A DNA stretch of 21,138 bases from an uncultured Eubacterium sp. (GTDB lineage: Bacteria > Bacillota > Clostridia > Lachnospirales > Lachnospiraceae). Within the stretch, counting starts at the first letter, position 1, and every line of letters starts with the position of its first letter. The stretch covers positions 1-21,138 of the forward strand of contig CAKREC010000035.1 in NCBI GenBank assembly GCA_934316925.1, given 5' to 3'. Made by a program: the position numbers and the translations under genes. Below, one piece after another: positions 14,072 to 21,138 of the stretch. Under the pieces are notes generated by a model. It did not search any database, was not told the DNA's origin, and saw only the letters and a list, made by a program, of their open reading frames with translations.

Positions 14072-14704
14072 ATGGAAAAAAAGAATATGATCAAATTGGC
14101 AATGGGAGTGATTGCCGTTTTGATATGTGGAATTTTATATTTATATGGCAATCGGGGGAGGGGAACGATTCCATCCTCTGACCGCTGGGAGTCTGCCGGG
14201 CAGACGGAACAGCAGATGGATTCTTCTGACTCAGCGACAGAAGGATCCCAAAAAGAGACGAGCCGGCAGGATGTTACGGTGTATATTGATATTTCCGGAC
14301 AGGTCAAAAAACCGGGCGTCTACTCGTTTGATCATGAGCCGAGAGTGGTTGAGGTGATCGAAAAGGCGGGTGGATTTACGAAAAAAGCGGATACAGCCGC
14401 AGTGAATCAGGCGGTGATGGTCGCAGACGGAACACAGCTGATCATTCCTGTAAAAGGCAAAAAGGCAGGACAAGGCACGGCGGCATCTGCCTCCTTACAG
14501 GAAAATGCCGATCCAAAGATAAATATTAACACCGCCTCCAAAGAGGAGCTTATGACACTTACCGGAATCGGAGAAGCGAAAGCTACGGAGATCATCGCTT
14601 ACAGGGAGTCTCATGGCGGCTATCACGCCATTGAAGATATTAAGAATATCTCCGGAATTAAAGACGGCGTATTTAACAAAATAAAAGATTTAATTACAAT
14701 ATAG
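14072..14704 (+). CDS. comEA: ComEA-type DNA-binding competence protein
   Basis: A 210-residue membrane-anchored protein that binds incoming DNA at the outer face of the membrane and hands it to ComEC. Order: short cytoplasmic start, one membrane segment (about residues 8-25), a polar Ser/Gln/Glu linker (31-66), an SLBB domain (68-128; VYIDISGQVKKPGVYSF, VIEKAGGFT), a second linker, and a helix-hairpin-helix pair (149-210; ININTASKEELMTLTGIGEAKA, split as ININTASKEEL and LTGIGEAKA, then FNKIKDLITI). This is the standard ComEA layout. ATG 14072 follows AAAGGAG. comEC is four genes downstream, separated by signalling genes, instead of directly following. Confidence 0.93.
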   Translation: MEKKNMIKLAMGVIAVLICGILYLYGNRGRGTIPSSDRWESAGQTEQQMDSSDSATEGSQKETSRQDVTVYIDISGQVKKPGVYSFDHEPRVVEVIEKAGGFTKKADTAAVNQAVMVADGTQLIIPVKGKKAGQGTAASASLQENADPKININTASKEELMTLTGIGEAKATEIIAYRESHGGYHAIEDIKNISGIKDGVFNKIKDLITI

Positions 14705-14718
14705 GAATGGAGAATAAG

Positions 14719-15420
14719 ATGGCAAAAAAAGTTTTGGTAGTAGACGATGAAAAGTTGATTGTAAAGGGACTTCGTTTTAGCCTGGAGCAGGACGACATGG
14801 AAGTTCACGTTGCTTATGATGGAGAAGAAGCATTAGAGGCGATCCGGAGTAATTCTTTTGATGTTGTTCTTTTGGATGTTATGTTACCAAAGCTTACCGG
14901 ATTTGAAGTCTGCCAGCAGGTTCGGGAATTTTCCGATGTGCCGATCATTATGCTGACGGCGAAAGGGGACGATATGGACAAGATTCTTGGACTTGAGTAT
15001 GGAGCAGATGATTATATTACAAAGCCATTTAACATTCTTGAAGTGAAAGCCCGGATCAAGGCGATCTTTCGAAGAAGCAGTAAACAAAACGCAGTTTCAG
15101 GTCAGTCGAATGAGAATGAGGTTCTCTATGGTCAGATGAAGATTGACAAAGAAGGGCGTCGTGTATACATATCAGATCGCGAGATCAGTCTGACTGCGAA
15201 AGAATTCGAAGTGTTGGAATTTCTTATGAATCATCCGGGAAAAGTGTATGGAAGAGAAAAATTACTGCATGAGATCTGGGGCGTGGATTATCCCGGAGAT
15301 GTTCGTACGGTAGATGTACATATCCGAAGACTTCGCGAGAAGATCGAAACGAATCCAAGTGAACCAAAGTATATACATACAAAATGGGGAGTCGGTTATT
15401 ACTTTGAAAATCGTGAATAA
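14719..15420 (+). CDS. OmpR/PhoB-family response regulator
   Basis: A 233-residue transcription factor with a receiver domain (1-120) and a winged-helix DNA-binding domain (about 135-232). Acidic pocket Asp9/Asp10, phospho-acceptor Asp53 (LLDVMLPKLTGFEV), switch Thr80 and Lys102 (DYITKPF) are all present. The C-terminal domain has LTAKEFEVLEFLMNHPGKV, REKLLHEIWG, VDVHIRRLREKIE and KWGVGYYF. ATG 14719 is six bases after TGGAG and gives the usual start MAKKVLVVDDEK; ATG 14707 has no spaced ribosome site. It begins 14 bases after comEA and its end overlaps the kinase gene, so the two form one signalling pair. Targets are unknown; control of the adjoining competence genes is a possibility from position only. 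Confidence 0.96.
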   Translation: MAKKVLVVDDEKLIVKGLRFSLEQDDMEVHVAYDGEEALEAIRSNSFDVVLLDVMLPKLTGFEVCQQVREFSDVPIIMLTAKGDDMDKILGLEYGADDYITKPFNILEVKARIKAIFRRSSKQNAVSGQSNENEVLYGQMKIDKEGRRVYISDREISLTAKEFEVLEFLMNHPGKVYGREKLLHEIWGVDYPGDVRTVDVHIRRLREKIETNPSEPKYIHTKWGVGYYFENRE

Positions 15421-16831
15421 ATTAAAAGAACTAAAGAGTTTGCGGATGCAGAGTCTTGGGATCATATTGCTGATCGGATTGATACCGGTTGTTTTGTTTT
15501 CTCTTATTCTTACCAATGCATATCGCGAGCGGGCCGTGAATCAAAGAATAACAGAGTTGCAGACAAGAGGAACGATCATATGCAATTTGATCACTTCTTC
15601 CGCTTTTTTTGCGAATGATGTTACCACGGAAGTAGATGCGGAACTGACGCAGATTTCGGACATTTATGATGGCCGGATCCTGATCATTGATTCGGGTCTT
15701 ATTGTGGTACGCGATACATATGGCCTGGAGGAAGAAAAAACACTTTTATTAAAGGATGCTGTTCGATGTCTGAATGGAAAAGAGACCAAGATCGTGAATG
15801 AAACAAAGGATCAGGTGCAATTGATCCTGCCAATCTACAACTCCGGCAAAGAGACTGTCAATGGTGCTGTGATCATGGATTTTTCACTGGATAGTGTGAA
15901 CAAAATGTATGAGACCATAAAGACGATCTCTCTTACGGTAGTTGTATTGCTTGGGGTTATCATTTTGCTGGTTTCTGTATTATATTCGGGACAGATCGTA
16001 AAGCCATTGCAGGAAGTGGCCGGATCAATCGCTATCATCACACAAGGAGACTTCAATGAGACGATGGATCTGAAAGGTTTTGTTGAAGTAGAAAGGATCA
16101 CCGAAAACTTTAACCACATGCTGGGGGATCTGCAAAACCTGGAAGATGCCAGACAGGAGTTTGTATCCAATGTATCTCATGAATTGAAGACGCCATTGAC
16201 ATCGGTAAAAGTGTTAGCGGAATCGCTGATGGGACAGCAGGGGCTTCCGGAAGAATTATATCAGGAATTTATGGTTGACATCAACAGTGAGTTGGAGCGG
16301 ATGAATGGCATTATCAATGATCTGTTATCATTGGTCCGTATGGATAAAAATGCCGCTACGATTAATATTTCAGAAGTAAATGTGAATGAATTTATAGAGG
16401 AGATCCTAAAACAGCTGCAGCCGATCGCAGATAAGCGGAATATTGAGTTGATCTTTGAAAGCATACGTCCGGTTACGGCACAGCTGGATGAAGTCAAGAT
16501 TGGTATGGCTTTTCGAAATCTGATCGAAAATGCGATCAAATATAATTATGACAATGGATGGGTTCGTGTGTCTTTGAATGCCGATCACAAATTTTTGTAT
16601 TTTAAAGTATCGGATTCCGGGGTAGGTATACCGGAAGAACTGCAGGAGAACATTTTCGAGCGATTCTATCGTGTGGATAAGGCGAGATCCAGAGAGACCG
16701 GTGGGAACGGACTTGGTCTTGCGATTACACGAAGTGCCATCCTGCTTCACAGAGGTTCAATTTTAGTTCACAGTGTTGAAAAACAGGGGACAACATTTAC
16801 GGTTAGGATTCCATTGATTTATTTGGAATAG
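15404..16831 (+). CDS. Sensor histidine kinase (HAMP, HisKA, HATPase_c)
   Basis: About 475 residues. Order: membrane segment 1 (residues 15-38), an external sensor of about 135 residues, membrane segment 2 (TVVVLLGVIILLVSVLYSG), HAMP, HisKA with phospho-acceptor His259 (FVSNVSHELKTPLTS), N-box NLIENAIKYN, and ATP-lid region SGVGIPEE, ERFYRVDKARS and GGNGLGLAI. It should autophosphorylate and pass phosphate to the regulator just upstream. The start is uncertain: TTG 15404 and GTG 15413 overlap the regulator stop and keep the basic lead-in KLKELKSLR; ATG 15446 has a weak AAAGAG site and would begin at the membrane segment. The sensor domain has no feature that names the signal. Confidence 0.93.
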   Translation: MKIVNKLKELKSLRMQSLGIILLIGLIPVVLFSLILTNAYRERAVNQRITELQTRGTIICNLITSSAFFANDVTTEVDAELTQISDIYDGRILIIDSGLIVVRDTYGLEEEKTLLLKDAVRCLNGKETKIVNETKDQVQLILPIYNSGKETVNGAVIMDFSLDSVNKMYETIKTISLTVVVLLGVIILLVSVLYSGQIVKPLQEVAGSIAIITQGDFNETMDLKGFVEVERITENFNHMLGDLQNLEDARQEFVSNVSHELKTPLTSVKVLAESLMGQQGLPEELYQEFMVDINSELERMNGIINDLLSLVRMDKNAATINISEVNVNEFIEEILKQLQPIADKRNIELIFESIRPVTAQLDEVKIGMAFRNLIENAIKYNYDNGWVRVSLNADHKFLYFKVSDSGVGIPEELQENIFERFYRVDKARSRETGGNGLGLAITRSAILLHRGSILVHSVEKQGTTFTVRIPLIYLE

Positions 16832-16844
16832 AATGAGAGGCAAT

Positions 16845-17795
16845 ATGCGATTTTGGAAATATCTATGTATTTTATGTGTGCTTCTTGTAGGCATGTGTGG
16901 ATGTCAAAAGGAAAAGAAAGCAGCAAATCACAGCTTTGAGATCTATTATATTGAAGGAGATGGGCAGGGACTGGTATCGGAAGAATACAGTATGCCGGAC
17001 GACATTACGGATGTGGCTGCACAGGTGCATCAGTTACTGGAAAAATTGCAGACAGCCGGCTCAAAAGGGAAATATCAGAGTCCGATCGAACCAGAGGTAG
17101 AGATCAGTGATTTCCAGATCAAAGAAACACAATTGTCGATCTATTTTACAACGATATATAACAACCGAACCGGGATTGATGAAATCCTGTCCCGTGCAGC
17201 GATCGTCAAGACGGTGTGTCAGGTCGCGGGTATTGACTATGTGGATTTTTATGTAGAAGATCAACCGCTTATGATATCCGGGAAAGCGGTGGGGGTTATG
17301 AGTGCTACAAGCTTTCTGGATGAATTAAACCCGGAATACACAAGTCAGAAAAAGCAGGTAACATTATATTTTGCAGATTCCAGTGGTGAAAAACTGCAGG
17401 AAGTCATTACAGAGATCACATACAACTCGGCGAAACCGCTGGCGCAGATCTTGATGGAGCAATTGATCGCCGGTCCGGAGACGTTGGAAGATCTTTCTAC
17501 CTTAGATTTGAAGAACACCGTTCCGGAAGGGACCGTTTTAAACTCGATCACGATCCGCGACAATATATGTTATGTCGATCTGAACCGTGATTTTATGAAT
17601 ATGTCATCGGCAGTAAACAGTGATGTTGTGGTGTACTCTATTGTGAATACGTTGTGTGAACTATCCACGGTAAGCCGCGTACAATTTACCATTGATGGAG
17701 AACAACAGGAAAATTATGGAGACACAAAGGACTTTAACACTCCATATGAGCGGAATCTGGATCTGTTAGTAAGTGGAGATGTATCAAAAGGCTAA
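16845..17795 (+). CDS. GerMN-domain lipoprotein
   Basis: A 316-residue secreted lipoprotein. Signal peptide MRFWKYLCILCVLLVGMCGC ends in a lipobox with the likely lipidated Cys20 (alternatively Cys18). Two GerMN-like repeats follow, roughly residues 35-155 and 165-300; the second has QVTLYFADSSGEKL, LAQILMEQLIAGP, VPEGTVLNSITIRDNICYVDL and VVVYSIVNTLCEL, a pattern shared with B. subtilis GerM, a lipoprotein needed in sporulation and germination-related wall biology. ATG 16845 has AGAGG four bases upstream; ATG 16833 is less well placed. It follows the kinase gene by 13 bases, and such proteins often accompany envelope-sensing kinases. It may act as an envelope partner of the sensor; the function is not known. 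Confidence 0.85.
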   Translation: MRFWKYLCILCVLLVGMCGCQKEKKAANHSFEIYYIEGDGQGLVSEEYSMPDDITDVAAQVHQLLEKLQTAGSKGKYQSPIEPEVEISDFQIKETQLSIYFTTIYNNRTGIDEILSRAAIVKTVCQVAGIDYVDFYVEDQPLMISGKAVGVMSATSFLDELNPEYTSQKKQVTLYFADSSGEKLQEVITEITYNSAKPLAQILMEQLIAGPETLEDLSTLDLKNTVPEGTVLNSITIRDNICYVDLNRDFMNMSSAVNSDVVVYSIVNTLCELSTVSRVQFTIDGEQQENYGDTKDFNTPYERNLDLLVSGDVSKG

Positions 17796-17832
17796 AGAAA
17801 AAAGACCATAGAGAACCGGATGGGAGGATGTA

Positions 17833-19986
17833 TTGGTAAAAAGACCAGTATGTTTAGTTTTGGTGCTGTTTATGTTTTGCATTATTGTTGTATTTTCAGT
17901 ACAGAAAAGGTCGTGGACAGATCCGGTAGAGGAGGGAGAGCAATCTTTTTATTGTCAGGTCAGCAGTCTGGCCGGACAGGGCGAGAAGCGCAAACTGATC
18001 GTTTCTGATATTATTTTTCTGGATAAGCAGCAGACAATAAAAAAACTGATCGTCTACAATGGGGGGAATGTAGATTTTTCAGATTTAAAACCGGGACAGA
18101 TTGTTTTGATCGAATGGACGATCTGTAATTGTGAGGAACCGGGAAATCCGGGGCAATTTGATGAGAGATCTTATTATATAGGTCTTGGGTATCCGGCAAA
18201 AGTGTATGCCGCCTCGATGCAGATCGTCGATGGACGCAGCAAAAGCATTTCAACGATGATACAAAGAACCAAAGACCGGTTGTATCGTAATCTGGAACAG
18301 GCACTGCCGCAGGAGGAATCCGGAATTGTTGCTGCCATGATCCTGGGAGAGAAAACGGCATTGGACACGGAAGTCAAAACGCTGTATCAGCAGATGGGGA
18401 TTTCGCATATTTTAGCAATATCGGGATTGCATATTTCTCTGTTAGGTGCAGGTTTGTTTTATTTTTTGAGGCGTTTTGTATTTCCTATGAAAATAGCGGT
18501 TTGGGTTACTGCGGTCTTGCTTTTGTTTTACGGCGAATTGACCGGCTTTTCTGTATCAGCAACGCGCGCGATCGGCATGATGATCATCCTGTTATTTGCC
18601 CGTTTTTTAGGAAGACCCTATGATGTATTTTGCAGTCTGGCGTTGTGCGGTTTGGGTCAGCTGCTTATATTTCCTACACAATTATTTCAATGTGGATTTC
18701 TGCTTTCTTATGGAACTGTCTTTGGAATTTCGTTCTTTTTGATCCCTTTACAAAAACAATTAAAAAAGAAACGTATTGCCCGGTTTTTATTATCTTATTT
18801 AGGGGTTCAGGTAATTACCCTGCCCATTGTTCTGTACTATTATTTTGAATGGAATCCGTATAGCATTTTGGCCAATTTACTGATACTTCCATTAATGAGC
18901 ATGTTGTTATTTTCAGGGATCGTGGGTGCTATTGTTTATGGAGTGTCCCCGGTTGCGGGAGAATTGCTGTTTGGAACGGTTCATTTTATCCTCCGTTGGA
19001 TTTCTTTATTGGGGGAAATACTGACCAATCTGCCGGGAGCGGACATCGTTACCGGAAGGCCTCCGGTCATGGCGATCGTGATCTATTATAGTGCAGTTGC
19101 CGGCATCTGGTGTTGGATCGTCTATAGAAATGAAATACGTGTTGCTGTTTTTATTGTCGCGGCGGTCGTTGGCCTGTTATTGGTGCGCCCCGGTACCAAT
19201 GGAATGCAGATCACAAATCTTGATGTAGGGCAGGGGGACAGTACGCTGATCCGGATATATGGGAAAAATATATTGATCGATGGTGGAAGCACTACGGAAA
19301 AGGAAGTGGCGAGGTACCGCATGGTTCCGTTTTTGAAATATATGGGGATAAAAAGCCTGGATGCTGTAGTGATCACGCATGGAGACAAAGATCATATAAG
19401 TGGGATTCAGGAGATCCTGCAGGATCGTAAACATATGAATCTTACAATTGAACGGCTGATCCTGCCGGATGTGGAAAAAAGGGATAAAACGTATGAAGAA
19501 CTGCTACGATCCGCACAAGAACAAAATATCGCCTGCAGTTTTTGGGGAAAAGGCATACAATGGAATATAAAAGATTTTTCAATCAAAGTTTTGCATCCGT
19601 TTTATGATTATCAATGGGAGTCAGAAAATGATTATTCGATGATCCTTTTGACCGAGTATCAGGGATTCCGTTGCCTGTTTACCGGAGATATGGAGACCGG
19701 GGCAGAAGCTTGTGTATCGGGAAAAGTAGGAAAAATAGATTACCTCAAAGTGGCTCATCATGGCTCAAAATACACCTCAGGAGAAACTTTTCTGAAGGAA
19801 TTATCGCCAAAAGAGGCGGTGATCTCTTATGGGATCAAGAACCGCTACGGTCATCCACACCAGGAAACGGTTGACCGGCTCGCAAAAGTGTCACAGCGGA
19901 TCTGGTATACGGGAAAACAGGGTGCGATCACGACGGTAGTGAAAAATGGAAAATATCATACAAGCGGATTCAAAATACCAGAGTAA
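17833..19986 (+). CDS. comEC: ComEC/Rec2 DNA-uptake channel
   Basis: A 717-residue polytopic protein forming the inner-membrane channel for single-stranded DNA during transformation. Order: an N-terminal membrane segment, a soluble DUF4131/OB-like region (about 30-165), the Competence domain with many membrane segments (about 170-455; MGISHILAISGLHISLLGAG, FSVSATRAIGMM, QCGFLLSYGTVFGI), and a metallo-beta-lactamase-like domain (about 455-715; LDVGQGDST, THGDKDHISG at 513-522, LFTGDME near 616, VAHHGSKYTSG near 640, YGHPH). Metal-site residues look intact, consistent with a nuclease role proposed for this domain. The start is TTG 17833 with GGGAGG five bases away. ComEB, often between comEA and comEC, is absent. 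Confidence 0.95.
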   Translation: MVKRPVCLVLVLFMFCIIVVFSVQKRSWTDPVEEGEQSFYCQVSSLAGQGEKRKLIVSDIIFLDKQQTIKKLIVYNGGNVDFSDLKPGQIVLIEWTICNCEEPGNPGQFDERSYYIGLGYPAKVYAASMQIVDGRSKSISTMIQRTKDRLYRNLEQALPQEESGIVAAMILGEKTALDTEVKTLYQQMGISHILAISGLHISLLGAGLFYFLRRFVFPMKIAVWVTAVLLLFYGELTGFSVSATRAIGMMIILLFARFLGRPYDVFCSLALCGLGQLLIFPTQLFQCGFLLSYGTVFGISFFLIPLQKQLKKKRIARFLLSYLGVQVITLPIVLYYYFEWNPYSILANLLILPLMSMLLFSGIVGAIVYGVSPVAGELLFGTVHFILRWISLLGEILTNLPGADIVTGRPPVMAIVIYYSAVAGIWCWIVYRNEIRVAVFIVAAVVGLLLVRPGTNGMQITNLDVGQGDSTLIRIYGKNILIDGGSTTEKEVARYRMVPFLKYMGIKSLDAVVITHGDKDHISGIQEILQDRKHMNLTIERLILPDVEKRDKTYEELLRSAQEQNIACSFWGKGIQWNIKDFSIKVLHPFYDYQWESENDYSMILLTEYQGFRCLFTGDMETGAEACVSGKVGKIDYLKVAHHGSKYTSGETFLKELSPKEAVISYGIKNRYGHPHQETVDRLAKVSQRIWYTGKQGAITTVVKNGKYHTSGFKIPE

Positions 19987-19990
19987 TCAG

Positions 19991-20019
19991 TGGTCGTGGC
20001 AGCGATTTCATGGTATAAT
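19991..20019 (+). promoter_or_regulatory. Extended -10 promoter before holA
   Basis: TGGTATAAT (20011-20019) is an extended -10; a weak TGGTCG (19991-19996) stands 17 bases before the -10. The start point would be near 20026, 30 bases before the holA TTG. Confidence 0.55.
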
Positions 20020-20055
20020 ATAAAAAAATTCACATATTATATAGGGAGAACTAAG

Positions 20056-21030
20056 TTGAAAAAATTAGCAGAAGAATTAAAGACGCATTCATTCTCTCGA
20101 TTTCATTTGATTTATGGGGAAGAACGGTATATGGTCAGATATTACCGGAATTGTCTGGTCAGGGAACTTTCTACGCCGGGAGATGAGATGAACTGTACCT
20201 ACTTTCTTGCCGACAAGGCAGAACCTTCTTCGATTGCCGATGTAGGACAGATTCTTCCCTTTATGGCGCCTAACCGCCTGATTGTTGTGCAGGACAGTGG
20301 GCTGTTTCGTTCAGCGAGTGATATGTCCGACTATCTTGCAGAGTTTCCGGAAACAACATACATTGTATTCGTGGAACGGGAGATTGATAAGCGAAACCGC
20401 CTTTTTAAATGGATCAGCAAAGAAGGCTGTGTTACCGAGTGTGGCAAACAATCCGAAGCTATGTTGAAAAATTGGATTGCCGGTTATGTGAAAAAAGCGG
20501 GCAAGCAGATTTCTGTTGGAGCAACCGACCAATTGATCCATCAGGTGGGAATGGACATGGAAGTGCTGAGCAATGAACTGGAAAAGCTTTTGGGATTTAC
20601 GAATGACAAGCAGGAAATCAAAGAGCAGGATGTCTGCGAAATCTGTTCGGGACAGCTTGAGGCAAATATTTTTGAGATGATCGAGGCGGTTGCAGCAGGA
20701 GAGAAAGAGCGCTCATTGAATCTATATGCCGGACTTTTGGCAGAAAAGGTAGCGCCAATGTCGATCCTGTCGCTGTTTACCAGACACATCAATATTTTGC
20801 TGCAGATGAAGGAATTATCCAATCTGGGACAGGGAGAGCTGGCGAAGAAGATTGGCATTCCAAGTTTTACTGTTCGCAAATATCAGGCACAGGCAAAAGC
20901 GATTTCCAGAAAAAAACTGCTTCAAATGTTAGAAGACCGATTGCAGGCAGAGGAAGATTTTAAATCGGGAAAACTGTCAGATCAGATGGCAGTCGAATTG
21001 TTTTTAATTTCCTCATTGACAAATGCTTGA
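20056..21030 (+). CDS. holA: DNA polymerase III delta subunit
   Basis: A 324-residue clamp-loader subunit that opens the beta sliding clamp. Family features: FHLIYGEERYMVRYYRN at the N-terminal fold, a low-complexity middle typical of HolA, then LIHQVGMDMEVLSNELEKLL, FEMIEAVAAGEKERSLNLY, SILSLFTRHINILLQMKEL, and the end SDQMAVELFLISSL. Each block is characteristic of the Firmicute delta subunit. TTG 20056 follows GGGAG (20044-20048) by seven bases and gives MKKLAEELKTHSFSRF; upstream in-frame codons from 19990 overlap the predicted promoter and are not likely translated. The usual order comEA-comEC-holA is kept. Its 3' end carries the tRNA promoter. Confidence 0.93.
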   Translation: MKKLAEELKTHSFSRFHLIYGEERYMVRYYRNCLVRELSTPGDEMNCTYFLADKAEPSSIADVGQILPFMAPNRLIVVQDSGLFRSASDMSDYLAEFPETTYIVFVEREIDKRNRLFKWISKEGCVTECGKQSEAMLKNWIAGYVKKAGKQISVGATDQLIHQVGMDMEVLSNELEKLLGFTNDKQEIKEQDVCEICSGQLEANIFEMIEAVAAGEKERSLNLYAGLLAEKVAPMSILSLFTRHINILLQMKELSNLGQGELAKKIGIPSFTVRKYQAQAKAISRKKLLQMLEDRLQAEEDFKSGKLSDQMAVELFLISSLTNA

Positions 21031-21044
21031 AAAAATGGTTTAAT
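21016..21044 (+). promoter_or_regulatory. tRNA-Ser promoter
   Basis: TTGACA (21016-21021), 17 bases, TTTAAT (21039-21044). The -35 is inside the holA coding end. The start point should be near 21051, within the left arm of the inverted repeat that follows. Confidence 0.7.
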
Positions 21045-21046
21045 CA

Positions 21047-21077
21047 AGATGTTGTGGTAATTAAATTCACAACATCT
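21047..21077. repeat. Perfect inverted repeat abutting the tRNA-Ser 5' end
   Basis: AGATGTTGTG (21047-21056) and CACAACATCT (21068-21077) are exact complements around an 11-base AT-rich loop. The right arm ends at the base just before the tRNA. No T-run follows on the plus strand, so it is not a normal terminator. It may form the precursor leader hairpin, or a protein site. Confidence 0.7.
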
Positions 21078-21138
21078 GGAGACGTATCGAAGTGGTCATA
21101 ACGAGAACGACTCGAAATCGTTTTGCCTTCACGGGCAC
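21078..21138 (+). tRNA. tRNA-Ser(CGA), 5' part cut by window end
   Basis: The sequence begins GGAGACG (acceptor arm), has a D-arm TCGAAGTGGTCATAACGA, and an anticodon stem AACGA/TCGTT enclosing CTCGAAA, so the anticodon is CGA, reading serine codon UCG. The start of a long variable arm typical of tRNA-Ser (TTGCCTTCACGGGCAC) follows. The T-arm and 3' acceptor lie beyond the window. It is transcribed in the same direction as holA, probably from its own promoter. Confidence 0.9.

Overview
The window looks like a chromosomal segment of a low-to-moderate-GC anaerobic Firmicute, most likely a Lachnospiraceae-type clostridium. The gene content, the Gram-positive Shine-Dalgarno sequences (AGGAGG-type), the frequent TTG/GTG starts, the oxygen-sensitive ThiH route for thiazole synthesis and the clostridial form of the thi and arg genes support this; the genus cannot be fixed from the sequence. 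Almost everything is core metabolism. I see no phage, transposase, CRISPR or toxin genes, and no gene-free stretch longer than about 240 bases.

Layout. (1) 1-3387: a proline/one-carbon run: 3' part of proB, a DUF896 gene, 5-formyltetrahydrofolate cyclo-ligase, proA, and a PlsC-type acyltransferase. (2) 3376-6427: a strong promoter, a long hairpin ending in a T-run, then thiS, thiG, thiH and a TenI-like gene, making the thiazole half of thiamine; thiF and a TPP riboswitch are not present here. (3) 6431-7490: metA (homoserine O-acyltransferase, with Asp at the residue linked to acyl-CoA choice) and a bidirectional terminator shared with (4) argG, on the minus strand. (5) 8753-13445: a divergent promoter region with repeated TATGCA motifs, then argC, argJ, argB and argD, the acetyl-cycle route from glutamate towards ornithine. 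(6) 13531-13965: a small YdcZ-type membrane protein. (7) 14072-19986: comEA, an OmpR-type response regulator, its histidine kinase, a GerMN lipoprotein and comEC. (8) holA and the 5' part of tRNA-Ser(CGA), cut by the window end.

The most interesting item is an apparently undescribed dispersed element of about 85 bp placed exactly at ribosome-binding sites. It occurs twice in tandem (the first copy partial) between thiS and thiG, and once between argC and argJ. Each full copy starts and ends in TAGGAGGA, folds into a hairpin whose arms differ between copies by compensating changes, carries a short reading frame starting inside the hairpin, and supplies the Shine-Dalgarno of the downstream gene. 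The two operons are unrelated in pathway, so this could be an RBS-targeted mobile repeat or a shared translational control module.

Other points worth a second look: the promoter-plus-terminator leader of the thi operon, the mirrored TTGCAT -35 boxes of argG and argC lying within ArgR-like motifs, the same motif pair in front of the YdcZ-type gene, the signalling genes inserted between comEA and comEC, and a perfect inverted repeat flush against the tRNA-Ser 5' end.
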